Below, one piece after another: positions 12,534-24,107 of a stretch of 64,000 nucleotides of DNA (the first letter of the stretch is position 1; each line of letters opens with the position of its first letter). The notes below the pieces were generated by a model. The model was not told where the DNA came from and made no database searches. It saw nothing but the letters and a program-made list of their open reading frames with translations. The position numbers were made by a program, and so were the translations under genes. The stretch lies in the NCBI RefSeq assembly GCF_030704535.1, contig NC_081823.1, positions 2,202,501 to 2,266,500 on the forward strand, written 5' to 3'. Origin of the DNA: Vitis vinifera (taxonomy: Eukaryota; Streptophyta; Magnoliopsida; Vitales; Vitaceae).

Positions 12534-12871
12534 ACATTTCATCTTCACAATTAATTAATGCCCCATAATAATTTCAAATTTTTTTTTCGATTAATCCTAA
12601 TTTTTTTCCCCTTAACTACAAAATCTTATAAGTTAATTTCATATATATGATAATATCCTCATAAATCCTTTTATTATTTAAATATTATAAAATATTATAT
12701 TTTTTTATTTCCAAATTTAAATTAAAAATGCAAACTAACCACGTATTCTATATTGCAGAACAAGTCAATTACATCTTATAGAACCTACAAATTTAAATTA
12801 AAAATGCAAACTAACCATGTATTCTATATTGCCAGAATTCCCAAATATGTCTGCCCAATACTTAAAAATGA
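12534..12871. other. AT-rich MULE interior
   Basis: A phrase beginning AAATTTAAATTAAAAATGC and followed by AAACTAACCA and GTATTCTATATTGC occurs twice, about 12713-12760 and 12790-12835, a short direct duplication. No coding potential. Confidence 0.45.
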
Positions 12872-13729
12872 ATATGACAGATTTTAATATACATGCGTTT
12901 GTGTATACATGGACTTAAATACACAAAAAAAAAACAAACCCAAAACCTCCATTTTTTTAAACAACAACCATCTCATTTCCTGTTCTTGTTTTGTTAAAAA
13001 CTCATTTTAATTAAGCCCAACAGCTGCAATGGGAGGGTCTCGGTTTTTTGTAACAATAATTTACTCTCCTTGTAGCCAATTCTCACCAACCAAATAGAGC
13101 AACAAAACACAATCAACACAGCCCAAATCACCTATTTTTCCGTAGACTGAGTAGCTCCTCAATGTCGACACCGTAAGCCTAATCCTCCCCAGCGATTGCC
13201 CCAAAATCCGATACTAATAGTCATTAATTCACCATAAGCACACTCCCTAACCAATCATTCACAACAATGGAAAAAAAAATTCTAAAAACCGAGATTTTGA
13301 GATGGGAAAAAAAATTGGAAAGTGCCAAAAACTTTATATAAGCCAAAAAGAAGATTAGGACTCACCTTAAACTTTTTTGTAGCTCCACCGTCTTTTTTAG
13401 TGGCCCACTGGTGGGGCTAGGGTTTACAAAAAAAAATCGCATAGAGAGATAGCAGAATGGGAGAGAACAGAGCTCGGGGATGGTTGGAGAAAAGGTAAAG
13501 TAAAAAGGGTATAAAATATTAATTTTATGGGCTGATGTGGCTTCAAAGGGCTATTTCGAACAGAGGACGGGGATGGCTGGAAAAGGTAAAGTAAAAAGGG
13601 TATAAAATATTGATTTTATGGGCTGATATGGCATCAAAGAGGCCATTTTGAACAATAGTTTGAAAATGAGTCCGTTTTCAACGTTAAGTTTAAAAAATGG
13701 GTCATTTTGACCCAAAACTCAAAAAGTGT

Positions 13730-14002
13730 GGCCCTCGTGTCAATAATCATTGCCATCATCTAGTGGTAGACTGGTAGCTGCACTTCCATTATTATGGAAG
13801 AGAGACTCCGGCCGGATAGGGAAAGGTAAAGGTGTTAAAAGGGTATAGCATAGCTTTCATGGAGACTGCGTTCTTTACACTTTACAACTCGACCATGCCA
13901 AGAAGTGTACTATTTAGGTTACATTACAACCACAGTACAAAAATTTACCTCTTTTCAAAAACTTAGGCATTAAAAATGTGTTTAACAATTAGGTGGTGTT
14001 AC
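13730..14002. other. Duplicated UGT spacer, block I
   Basis: Matches the c-a spacer of block II (about 18731-19022) and block III (about 27820-28107), including GACTCCGGCCGGATAGGG. It resumes after the MULE and is cut again by a solo LTR. Confidence 0.7.
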
Positions 14003-14677
14003 TGATCCCTCCAAAACTGCCATGTGGCCTCCCCTTTTCGCGGGACACGTGGTAGTGCTCGTGCCCTATCCGGCATGGGTCATTCGTGACCTAAACTCCG
14101 AATATATCCTATTCGGAATTTACTGCCAACGAATCGACGCCCGTGTTTGCATGGTATTGGAAAAAGCACCCCAAACTGTGTCCTTGACCAAGTTTCTCAA
14201 GTCGTCACTCGTCTTTAATTCAAAACGTGCTTGATGGGACATTCGCATGTCTTCTCAAGCCGCCTGACACTACCCACGTTCAGACGATTATAACTTGAAG
14301 TGATGGATGCGCCACCTGAGTGCCCCTTTGACAGTCACCACCTAGCACCTAAGAATGTCATGATTGTCTCGTTACCCTATGAGCAATCATGACTATCATA
14401 AGCCCCGCTAGCCCAACGGTGACATGAACCCTCCAACCATATAAAAACCTTGAAAGAACTCTCAAGGGAGGTAAGAAAAGAAACGGTGAAAAAAATTCTC
14501 TCTCACGAGAGGATTATTCTCAGTCATTCACAAAAAACTAACTTAAGCTTCAGGAGGGTATCCAGACGGCCTGTCCGGATATCCTTTGCAGGATAAAGGT
14601 AGGAGTCAATTCTCTTTAGTTGATCAAATCTCCATTTCCAGTAAGTGGTGTTGCCTCGGTGGACTTTGTCATCAACA
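14003..14677 (+). mobile_element. Solo LTR in block I spacer
   Basis: Starts TGATCCCTCC and ends ...CATCAACA; the uninterrupted site is visible in blocks II and III (GGTGTTACATAT). The target duplication is GTTAC against (A)TTAC, slightly decayed. It carries a TATAAAAA box near 14441 and the GGAGGGTATCCAGAC / GTCCGGATATCC motif pair seen in the other LTRs. No internal genes remain. The insertion is absent from blocks II and III, so it came after the duplication. Confidence 0.8.
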
Positions 14678-15020
14678 TTACCTATGTATTTTAAGTCTAT
14701 TTTTAATATTATAATTTAATTTATTTATATTTTTATACTTTAGTTTATTTGTTTGTATTATAATTTTAAGTCTATTTGTCCTCTTATTTGAGTGCATAGA
14801 TCATTCATATATGCCAATACAAAATTTTTAATGTATCATAAGTTTCCTCTGTTCTGAGCTAAGAGTTCAATAATGACAAATAAAGGTAACATATTATAGA
14901 TTTTAATCATTTTTTATTCCCCTATTCAACTTTTATATAACTAAAATTCACTTTCAAATCATTACTTTGACCAAATTGAAAGACATAATCATTACTTTGA
15001 CTAAACTCATTAAAAATTAA
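14678..15020. other. Duplicated UGT spacer, block I, continued
   Basis: Continues the AT-rich spacer homologous to block II 19022-19550. It ends abruptly at CATTAAAAATTAAAG, where the C-terminal end of an a-type UGT starts, so the upstream region and first three quarters of a-I have been deleted. Confidence 0.65.
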
Positions 15021-15227
15021 AGTCCTTGATGAGTGACCCCCACCTAGTGCTGGTACCAGACCAGACCTTTCTGACCAAACCTTCAGAGCCAGGCTATTGG
15101 CTGAAGAGCTTAACGTTGCAGTGGAGGTTGAGAAGGAAGAAAACGGGTAGGTTTCAAAGGAGAGTCTGTGCAAAGCCATCAAGTCAACGAGGTGGATTGT
15201 TTGGTGAAGAAGAATCATGCCAAGTGC
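15021..15227 (+). pseudogene. UGT79-type pseudogene relic a-I (C-terminal piece)
   Basis: Matches the end of the PSPG box and downstream helices of a-III (31226-31440): ESLMSDP..LVLVP, then LLAEEL.VAVEVEKEENG, then LVKKNHAK. It is scrambled by a frameshift just after LVP, a stop at the GWV position (GGGTAGGTT) and a deletion in the SVMDEE stretch. The 3' flank (15440-16020) matches that of a-III, which confirms the type. It has no start, promoter or catalytic domain. Confidence 0.85.
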
Positions 15228-16977
15228 TTTCTTGAGATGAAAAAAGCAGCGTTTTTTTTAAAAAAAAATGTTTATCTTTTATCCTTTCATCAAAAAATGT
15301 TTAGACATCAATTATACTAATTATCAAAATTGAGAAAAAAAAAAAAAAGAAGGTTAAATTTGTCAATTGCAAAAATTCCAATAACAAAAATAAAATAAAA
15401 AATTGTCTATATGATAGCTCCGTACAAAGGTATAAGGGTAATAAATATAAGAATATTGTGTCCTACATTTTGCAATATTTGAATGCTATGACTTTATGAA
15501 ATTTATTCACTATTTCTATTCAATTTATATTTATATTAAATAAAATAAAATTGTTTTCAAATCTATTAGTGTAAAAAAGATGTGAATCAATAATTTTTAG
15601 AGAAAATAATTAATAGAATTGATATATTTTATTTCTTGAATTAAAAATGAATTGATATTGGGCTTGTTTACTATCAATTTAGTTTAAATGATTGATGATA
15701 TTATTTTCAAAAGTAATCAAAATCAACTTGAGTTTAAAATCTAAAATTTATTTAAAATTTCCAACTCAAAATATAAGAAATACATTTAAAAAATAATTTG
15801 ATCATAATATAACAATTTCAATAAAGCATATGAAAATGTATATAATCATAAATATTTAAAAACTTATCAAGCATTAAACAATTATAAATCATAAAAGATA
15901 CAAGTCTTAAAAAATTGATTTGATTTAGCTTTTGTTGTAGGACACAAAAAGATCAAAAAGCAAATTAATAAGATTTTTAAAACCTAATCCATCTTTTTAT
16001 ATTATTTGAAACAATCAATCTATAATGCGCGCGTGCACACACGCGAGTGGAAAGAATTATCATATCTATTGATTTTTAAATAGTATTTTAACTATATATC
16101 TTGTTAAAAACTTTTTTTTTCTAACTCATGTAGGATATCGTAATCACTTTCCTTCCCCTCCTATGAATGCAATGGCCTTATAGTGTCTCATAAGATGATA
16201 GAAGTAAATTAAAGTACATCATTTATAGTGTTAAACAAACACCTATATTTGATGTGATATAACACAATTTTAAATTAACAAGTTTAACATATTTTTCTTC
16301 AATTTTAATAATTGATTATTTAGAAAAAAAAGAGTTATGTTCGATGTTTAAATATTTTTTGATATAAAATAAGGGAGAGATGATGAGATGCTCGTATCTT
16401 TATTCATTCACAAATTTCTTTCATTTTAATGTCCACACTTTCATTTATCAAAAACCTCAAAATAATTTTTGTTTTCTATTTCGTTGGGTGTCTTTTATTT
16501 ATTCTAAGATGTGTGGGGTATTTTCATTTTACACCTTTGTTTTTCCTTTTATAACAAAAAAATATTCATAAAGATATTTTAAAAAATTTATTTTATAATT
16601 CAATTTCAAAAATAACAATATAGAAAATCTCTCATACCACATTTTCTATCAAAAAAATATTTTTCTAAAATTAGATTTTGAATAAAATAATGAATTTGAT
16701 GCATTTTTCAACCATATTTAACTACCGTATCTCAAATCTATTATCCAAATAAGATTTAAAAAGAAAAAAGAAAAAGGATGGAAGCAATAAAGGTACTAAA
16801 TTGAATATTTCAAAACATGAAACTACTACTCTCCTTATTAGTTGGGGAGTGAGAAAATTAAAGGAGAAATATTTTCTGAACTATACTAGAGAGTCTCCAT
16901 TGCTACATTTCTACTCCAGAAACATACTTTTCTGCAACAATATTTCTTTTTAATCAAGAAAGATCTCCATCAATTCA
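15228..16977. other. AT-rich intergenic region
   Basis: The part from about 15440 to 16020 is homologous to the sequence after a-III (31640-32230). From about 16020 to 16950 nothing recognisable was found; a short CGCGCGTGCACACACGCG palindrome lies near 16027. The stretch just before 16978 is the 3' flank of c-II. No gene called. Confidence 0.6.
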
Positions 16978-18356
16978 TCATTTTTTATCCAAAAGTTGTT
17001 GCAGTTGGTGCGCAAAATTATCAATGTAATTGCTCATAAAGCCTTGGCTGGTCAAGGTCTCCTTCCACTTAGCATGATTCTTCCTCACTAAACCACCCAC
17101 CGAACTCTCTTCATCCATCACTGATTTGACGGTTCTGCACAAGCTCTCCTTTGAAAACCACCCGTTTTCTTCCTTCTCAATCTCCACTGCAACTTTTAGC
17201 ACTTCCGCGAATAGCCTAGTGTTCAATATTTGGTCAAGGAGTTCCGGTACCAGCACTATTTGGGGGTCACTGGTCAAGGACTCCCACATTGATCCAAAGC
17301 CACAGTGGCTCACAAAGCACCCCACTGATGGGTGGCTCAGTATTGAGGGCTGCGGCACCCACCCTCCATGAACCACTCCTCTCCCTCCGACCCTCTCCTG
17401 GAACCCCTCCGGAAAGGCCTCTTCAATGGTTGCAGCTCCTGTCGGTGGTTTTAGAGCTACTAGGAATGGCAGGCCTGTTAGCTCTAACCCCAGGAGTAGT
17501 TCTTGGAACTGGTCCTTTTCAGGGAAGTTTTGGCTTCCAAATGCACAGAATATTACTGAACCAGGCTTAAACCCACTCAGCCACTGCGCCCACCGGTCCT
17601 CTGATGGCGTGGGTAAAGGTTTGGGCAATACGGGGCCTGTTAGGAGCACTGGTTTTCCATACTGGCTTGCAAGGTAGTCACAGAAGGCCCCTTCGATTTC
17701 ATGACATGTTCTTATAGAGATGGCATCACAGCATTTCATGCCGGTGGTGAGGCGTTGATACAAGTTGACGCCTTCCCCAAATGGTGCATACGGTAATTGT
17801 TCCATCCAAGCTTCATGGGGCGGAGCACCACAGTTGAGGAGGGGTAACCACGGGGTGGCCCAGCTGTAATTGGCCTGTCTTTGCCAACTTGTCCACCCGG
17901 GACAGGGTGGCGGGCAAGGGCTGCTGCACAAACTGCACTGTAGTATATGGATTTGATGCCTAGTTTGGAAGCCAAAGCGGGAGCCCAGTAAGGAAAATCA
18001 AAGAGCAAAAAGTCTGGCTTCAAGGCACGTAGGGCTGCCTCAACTTGGTCAGCGGTGCGGTCCATGGCGGTGACGAGAAGGTGATGCATGAAGAAGGGCA
18101 CATCGGAAGCAGTTTCAGCGCCGGGAGGGAGGCCATCAACATGTGGGATGGTGAGGGGATGAAAAGTGATGAGAGTAGGATGAAGATTCAGATGCTGCAA
18201 CTGGGATTGAGCCTTTTTGGGCAAAATGAAGGTGATCTTGTGGCCCCTCTCAGCAAGCTCGTTGGAGAGATGGAGGTAAGGAGTCAGATGGCCAAAAGCA
18301 AACCATGGGTACAATGCTATATGCAATTTTGTGCTCCTGGCCATGGCCATGGCCAT
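16978..18356 (-). pseudogene. UGT79-type glycosyltransferase pseudogene c-II, one frameshift
   Basis: Full-length minus-strand UGT (about 460 codons) starting MAMAMARSTKLHIALYPWFA at 18356, with TATAAGTT about 35 bases upstream. The N-terminal acceptor domain is open to VLRP; there a C run is one base short (GGGG at 17817-17820 on the plus strand), so the frame shifts. The remaining frame carries the complete C-terminal domain: [11 protein letters not shown], the PSPG box from [10 protein letters not shown] to VPELLDQ with HCGFGS, and the end [12 protein letters not shown] at 16978. This is the only lesion seen and it is shared with c-I. The two open pieces look like separate genes but are one broken gene. 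A sequencing slip at this spot is unlikely because both copies show it. Confidence 0.92.
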
Positions 18357-18387
18357 TTTCCTTCTCCTTGGTTGGTTTATGGTTGCA

Positions 18388-18395
18388 ACTTATAG
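18388..18395 (-). promoter_or_regulatory. TATA-like box of c-II
   Basis: Minus-strand CTATAAGTTGC about 35 bases before the ATG, in the same context (CACCTCCCTATAA) as the boxes of the a-type genes. The short distance implies a very short leader. Confidence 0.55.
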
Positions 18396-19806
18396 GGAGG
18401 TGCTCCTTTCCCTTCTTGATCAGATGGGTAGAGATAAGTAGATAATCATGGGGTTTTTTTATGGGAGTTTTAAAAGCACTGCTTCACTCAGGGTGTGCAA
18501 TGTTCATATATGTATTATACATGTACTTGAAAGAATTGTATTGTTTGGTTCACGGGAAAGAAGGATCTTCCTTCTAATTAGCTCTTCACTTAGCATGTAA
18601 GATAATTAATTGAGAATAACTTGTTATTTTTAGCTTTTAATTTGCATAGCAAATAATTAATTTTGTGCCCTACAGTACTACATAAATGGAAGAATGGCAG
18701 TTCCCATTCGTGAATTCATCTACTAAAAAGTGTGGCCCTCATGTCAATTATCATTGCCATTATCTAGTGGTAGACTGGTAGCTGCACTTCCATTATTGTG
18801 GAAGAGAGACTCCGGCCGGATAGGGAAAGGTAAAGGTAAAGGTGTAAAACGCGTAAAGCATAGCTTCCAGGGAGACTGCGTTCTTTACGCTTTACAGCTC
18901 CTCGTGTTTGGACCATGGCAAAAAGTGTACTATTTAGGTTACGTTGTAACCACAGTACAAAAATTTACCCCTTTTCAAAAACCTAGGCATTAAAAATGTG
19001 TTCAACAATTAGGTGGTGTTACATATATTTTAAGTCTATTTTTTGTATCATAATTTGATTTATTTATACCTTTATACTTTGATTCATTTGTTTGTACTCT
19101 GATTTGATGATTTGGGTCTCACCATTTATATTCAACGATTCTAATTTGAAGTTTTGTGGATACCAATACAATACATTAATATATGATTTTTTTTTTTGAA
19201 GTATCATTTTTTATATATTAGTTTAATTTATTTGTATCTTTATATTTTAATTTCATTTATTTGTTCGTATTCTTATTTGAGTGCCTAGGTCTCATCATTC
19301 ATATTTAATGTTCAAAATTTGAAATTCTATAGGTGTCAATACAAATATTTTAATGTATTATAAGTTTACTTTGTTCTGAGCTAAAAGTTCACTAATAATA
19401 GATAAAGGTAACATATTATAGGTTTACTTTTAATCATTTTTTATTCCCCTGTTCAACTTCTACATAACTAAAATTCAAACATATAATCATTATTATTGGA
19501 GTTTTGAATTTAATCTTGAAATTTATAAATCTCATTAAAAATTAAAAGCCTATTTGGTTTTTTTTTTTAAAAAAAATTATTCTCTATAATAAAAAACCAA
19601 GAAAACACATTTGACAACTAAAAACTATTTTTTATTTTCTGTTTTTAAGATATAGAGTGTTTTAAGAGAATATTTTTTTAGTTATTTTTTACTATTTTCA
19701 CTTGTTTTTTTATGATTGCTTTGAAAAATAATTATACAAATATGTAGAATGATTAAAAATAAAACACTATATATATATAAAATATCATGTAGATGAAAAA
19801 CGTAAG
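18396..19806. other. c-a spacer, block II
   Basis: Shared upstream region between the divergent c-II and a-II genes. It matches block I (8240, 13730-15000) and block III (27775-29014). Contains GACTCCGGCCGGATAGGG, a poorly bounded GCCTATTTGG / AAAACTATTTTTTATTTTCTG stretch, and is interrupted at 19806 by the large solo LTR. The open frame at 18730-18993 is not conserved as protein in the sister copies and is not called. Confidence 0.7.
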
Positions 19807-22576
19807 TGTGGACCCCGCATTTCGACTCATACGCTTTCACTCAATAGCGAGCTCAATTTTTTATTTGAAAATGATTTTATTTATTAAAAGAATGACTTGG
19901 AGTCGCCACTTATTTTTGTTTTATTTTTAAAAGGTAAACAAAATAAGAAAAAAAAAACCCTAAGTGTGACTCCTTATTTTGGGAAATGTTCGAGAAGGTA
20001 CGGTAAAAACCGTAGCAACCCTCTAAGTCCCTAAAATGGGTCTCTACTAATAAAATGAAGCAATCATGACAATTGATTAATCGAGCATGGATACCAAATG
20101 AATATCACTCAAAACAAAATAACTAAATGAATAAGAAAAGCAAGTAATGTACCTGAGTAATGAATTGGTTTACTTCAAGGGAAACAAATGTTAATAATTA
20201 AACACAGAATAAACATGTGTGTATCATAGAGTGGAATAAATCAATCATGTATAGCAATCAAATCAATCAATCCGTCAATCAATCATAAAATCATGTATGT
20301 GGGGCCTGTTGATGCCTCGCGTTCCTGGTGCTCCACGTAGTTGCCAGATGGATGGATGCGCGACCTCAACCAAAATAGGTCCTTGATTCAGTCGTTATAC
20401 CTGCAAAAGACATCCGGACAAGGTGTCCGAATGCACCCTCCGATGGTTCTGTTAGCCATGGTTAAGAGAGGAAGATACGAATCAGTTGGCCTTTTACTAG
20501 GTATCAGGCGATTACCAGGGATCCCTTTCCTCTTCGTGTGAAGGCCTGTATATACAGCTTCAAGGGTACTGTTCCTCTCATTAATGGTGAGGAGATATTT
20601 TATGTTGTTATGATGATAATAGGCGTCAGTAGGAGCATCATCACCCTACGAGCGGCTGTCAGAAACCATGGTAGGTGATGCGACTGTCAAGGATCGTGGG
20701 AAGTGATCATGCAGAATGATCGTGGGAAGTGACTTGCTGTCACTTCATCTTGTCTTCTCACTCTGCAGGTGACAGGATGTGGGTCATGGTTGTTTGTTGT
20801 GATAGCGTGTAAGACTTGCTTTACTTTAATTGATGATCCGGACGATTATATCCGGATGGCACATGCTGATTATCCGGATGTATTGTGGAGCGGATGCATT
20901 ATGAAGGTTGCCCGGATGTCTATGCTCTGCCAGCGTCGTTTGCTCTTCCTTGGATAGGAGAAGCTGAAACGTCATTTGTCTTTCCTTGAGGCGGTCCGGA
21001 TAGGAGAACTGCATCATGCGTATCCTTAGGGGAATCCAGATGATGATGGTCCGGCTGATAACACATGCCATGTGTCACTGTGAGATGCGTGCCATGTGTT
21101 TCCCAGAGGGAGGGATCCCTACAGGGCCCCCACCAAAGCCCAGTTAATATGGCATGAATTAATATCACGAATTCCATTATTTAGGAATTATGAAAATTGC
21201 ATTCACGCTAATATAAAATCAAGAGGAACAAAAGATTATTTGAAACCTGAATGGAATTAAAAACAGTTAGAGGGAAAATTGGATTTTTGAAATTTATTTG
21301 AGAATTAGAATTTTGAAAATTAAATTTAAGAACTTGAGTTTTGAAAATTGGAGTTTTAAAAATTAAATTTGAAAGAAATTGAATTGTGAAAATTAAATTT
21401 AAGAATTTGAGTTTTGGAAATTATATTTGAAAAAAATTGGAAATTTGAAAATTATTCGAGAATTAGAAATTTGAAAATTTAAATTTAAGAATTGGGATTT
21501 TAGAGATTAAATTCGAAAGAAAACATAATTTTGAAAATTATTTAAGAAGTGGAAACTATGAAAGTTAAATTATAAAAAAAAAACAAATTATGAAAATTGG
21601 GACTTTGAAAATTAAATTTTGAAAGAAATTGGAATTAAAAATTATTTAAGAATTAGAAATTATTAAATTATATAACTTGAAAATTTTGAAATTATTCGAA
21701 AGTGGAATTTTTTAAGATAAATAACTAAAATGATAATAATAATAAAAAAAAAAAAAAAAAACAATCTCAGCATTACATGCTTTAATACTATTTACACATG
21801 AAATTACATCACCACCGTGCAACAATAATTCACGTTAGTGAACTTTGGAAAAAAAAACTTATAATATAATAATAATATTATAAAAGAGAATGAACTTTGA
21901 AAAAGAACTTATAATATAATAATAATATTATAAAAGACAATCACATACCTCAAAAGTGGATGACACCTCTTGACCATGGTGTCTATTGAACACGTGTGTT
22001 TTTTTTATCAGCCATATAATATTAAAACCCTAGTCCTGACTCTCACTGCCCCTTTCTATGCATGATGACCACTCATCAGCATCTAAAAAAAAACCCTCCT
22101 TGTGCAACTTCTCCTCTCCGCACAAAGCAGCCAACGCCCCTCTAAAAAGAAACCCCCAGCCGGCTCCCCTTTTTCTTCCTTTTTTTTTCAACTGCTCTCT
22201 GCCAAAAACCAGCCTGCTGCTCCGTCCTCCTTGCTCTCAGCTGCTCTCTCTTTTTTTTTTCCCCCTCCATATTTTTCTCTCAGAACGCTGCTGCCCGGTT
22301 TCTTCCTCTCCTCTCCAAAATCCCTTTTTCTTTCTCCCCTCTTAAACCCACCAGCTGCTCTCTCTAAAAATATCTTTTTTTTTTCCCCCCCAAATCTCCC
22401 GCTGCTGCCCGGAATTTTCAAAAAATCTCCTTGCCCCAAAAGTCCTCTCTTTTATCTCCTGCATGGGCTGCCCGAAATTCTCCAAAGTGGCTGCCCAAAA
22501 AGCCCTCAAAGTGGCTGCCCCCAAAAGCCCTCAATAATAAAAAAAAACCAAAGACTTATCAAAACGAGGATCAACA
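19807..22576 (+). mobile_element. Large solo LTR (about 1.95 kb) containing another solo LTR
   Basis: Begins TGTGGACCCCGCATTTCG and ends GGATCAACA, flanked by GTAAG (19802-19806) and ATAAG (22577-22581); block III near 29011 keeps the empty site AAAAACATAAGTC. TG...CA ends, a 5-base duplication and the absence of internal genes mark a solo LTR. The phrase ACTTGGAGTCGCCACTTATT near 19890 is a hallmark I associate with Tat/Ogre-like Gypsy LTRs. A TATAATATT box is near 22015, followed by a CT-rich leader. The frames in 22058-22540 are low-complexity. It is split by an 817-base LTR at 20307. Confidence 0.85.
20307..21123 (-). mobile_element. Solo LTR nested in the large solo LTR
   Basis: Begins TGTTGATGCCTCGCG and ends GATCCCTACA, flanked by GGGCC on both sides (20302-20306, 21124-21128). 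In reverse it is homologous to the LTR at 25610-26491 (TGTAGGGAYCCCTCC start, GGACGCGAG...CAACA end, shared GGAGGGTGCATCC motif). It has no internal region. Nested order: duplication, then large LTR, then this one. Confidence 0.88.
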
Positions 22577-22581
22577 ATAAG

Positions 22582-23000
22582 TCATATACATTGAAGTACT
22601 TTGGAGACAAGTATAACAATTATAAAAGCAAGTTGAAAGCTAAATACTATGAGTCATATGATACTACTAAGAAGAGACTGCAACATAAACCTCCAAAAAG
22701 TATCAAGATGATTGGAGATGGTTTGTTCACTTTTGAAACTCTGAGGAAGCAATAGTAAGATAATTACAAAATTGTTATGTTTTAATATTTTATTTACTAG
22801 CATTTATTTAGCTAACTTATTATTATTTCATATTGCTAGAGATGTTTAGGAAAGATATAGAAAATAGGGTCAAATAAGTGATTGGTTCTAAAAGTTATGC
22901 TTTGATACGATACGATCAGATTGAAAATTTAGAATTATCATATCATTTCTTAATTCATTATTAATGTTTTTGAAGTAACAATTTTTATTTTTGTTTTTGT
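22582..23000 (+). repeat. Remnant of a plant Ptta/En/Spm-type transposase domain, copy II
   Basis: The frame at about 22590-22752 reads FGDKYNNYKSKLKAKYY, then RLQHKPPK, which resembles the plant Ptta/En/Spm transposase domain (pattern KYR.RLK.RYYNPY...ERLRHRPP, from memory). After an intron-like gap with GTAAG at 22755, sequence around 22840-22965 encodes GSKSYALIRYDQ, like the GSKSFA.IR.E block of that domain. It is short, has no CACTA ends that I can find, and sits at the same place upstream of a-II, a-III and a-IV, so it was inherited with the duplicated unit. Confidence 0.55.
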
Positions 23001-23673
23001 TTTTCTTACAATGATAGACACAAAAGAAGGAAGACAAAAGTGGGTCTAATAGAATTGAAATATTTTTCCTCCCTCGATCATATAGGAAAGGATGGGATGT
23101 TAACTACATTTTTTTCTTTTAAAAAATATATGAATCCCTATAAACTATATATATATAATTACAAACTCAATTCAAGCAAGTGTCATTTCAATATGATAAG
23201 GAATCTTTATTGTCCACCAAAATAATTTTAGTTCATTAATTTGCACCAAAATCTTATTATTTTGTAATTTTGGCATGGTTTTATTGTTTTATACCTTAAT
23301 CTTATTGTTTCACACCTTATTCCTTTGTCTTTGTACTTTAATTTTATGTTTTAATATCTTAATTTTGTTTTATTATACCATCGTCTCATATGATCGTGCT
23401 CTCATGTATTCCATGTCTCAAGTTATAACTTAATTAAATTAGAGTAGTTTCAATTTTAAAAAATAAAAAACATGTCTATATATTTTATATATGTCAATTA
23501 CGTTCTTAATATATACATCATATTTTTCGTATTTTAATACCCTCATAATTATTTTTTGTTTCTTGGTCATATTTTTCTCCACCTAAACCCATTGGAAATG
23601 AGATGCACCTCCCTATAAATTGTAACCAAAATCCATGATTCCATGGTGATAAACCAACCAAGAAAAAGGGAAA
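23001..23673 (+). promoter_or_regulatory. Upstream region of a-II
   Basis: AT-rich upstream sequence conserved in a-III (29500-30147) and a-IV (47265-47626). A TATAAATT box lies in the context GCACCTCCCTATAAATTG at about 23614-23621, some 55 bases before the ATG. No further elements could be assigned. Confidence 0.55.
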
Positions 23674-24107
23674 ATGGCGATGGTCAAGAACCCAAGATTC
23701 CATATAGTCATGTATCCATGGTCTGCTTTTGGTCATATGATTCCCTACCTCCATCTCTCTAACGAGCTCGCTGAAAGAGGCCACAGCATCACCTTCATCT
23801 TGCCCAAAAAGGTTCAATCTCAGCTACAGCACTTGAATCTTCATCCTACTCTCATCTCTTTCCATTCCCTCACCATCCCCTATGTTGATGGCCTCCCTCC
23901 CGGCGCTGAAACTGCTTCCGATGTGCCCATCTCCCTGCATCACCTTCTCGCCACCGCCATGGACCGCACCACTGACCAAGTTGAAGCAGCCCTACGTGCC
24001 TTGAAGTCGGACTTTTTGTTCTATGATACAGCCTATTGGGCTCCCCCTTTGGCATCCAAATTAGGTATGAAGCCAATATTCTACAGTGCAGTTAGTGTCG
24101 CAGCCAT
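23674..24107 (+). pseudogene. UGT79-type pseudogene a-II, truncated
   Basis: Open from MAMVKNPRFHIVMYPWSAFG (ATG 23674) for about 144 codons through the LFYD motif (catalytic Asp region) to IFYSAVSVAA, then similarity to a-III stops and Gypsy/Tat-type sequence begins at about 24108. The C-terminal domain and PSPG box are absent, so no UDP-sugar could be bound. The frame runs on to 24258 but those codons are retroelement sequence. The N-terminal catalytic His is present. Fusion to the element looks like a deletion endpoint, since the far side of the element is a d-type gene. Confidence 0.9.

Larger units (their letters stand above)
8241..13720 (+). mobile_element. Mutator-like element (MULE) with long terminal inverted repeats
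   Basis: A 5480-base element flanked by the 9-base duplication AAAAAGTGT (8232-8240 and 13721-13729); the same site is uninterrupted in block II. The terminal inverted repeats are long, about 8241-8953 against 12872-13720, starting GAGTTTTGGGTCAAAATGG; the right one carries an extra insert of roughly 150 bases. Each end has a duplicated internal piece with GCCCATAAAATCAATATT. A TATATAAA box at about 8620 sits ahead of the transposase. The interior holds one transposase frame (9011-11608), AT-rich sequence and a 0.5-kb fold-back. The 9-base duplication, long ends and MuDR-type protein agree on the family. Confidence 0.95.

Noticed and set aside
16021-16060. CGCGCGTGCACACACGCG as a regulatory palindrome
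   Set aside because: A single short alternating purine-pyrimidine run with no nearby gene start; likely a microsatellite-type sequence.
16978-18356. Two adjacent overlapping UGT genes
   Set aside because: They are one gene with a single-base frameshift; the two frames join at the same residue as in the intact copies.
18730-18993. 87-codon frame with MWPSCQLSLPLSSGR
   Set aside because: It occurs in the duplicated spacer and is not kept open or in the same form in all copies; no domain is recognised.
22058-22540. Pro/Ser/Phe-rich frames up to 217 codons
   Set aside because: CT-rich leader of the large solo LTR; low-complexity composition, and the 3' end of the long frame is the separate transposase remnant.
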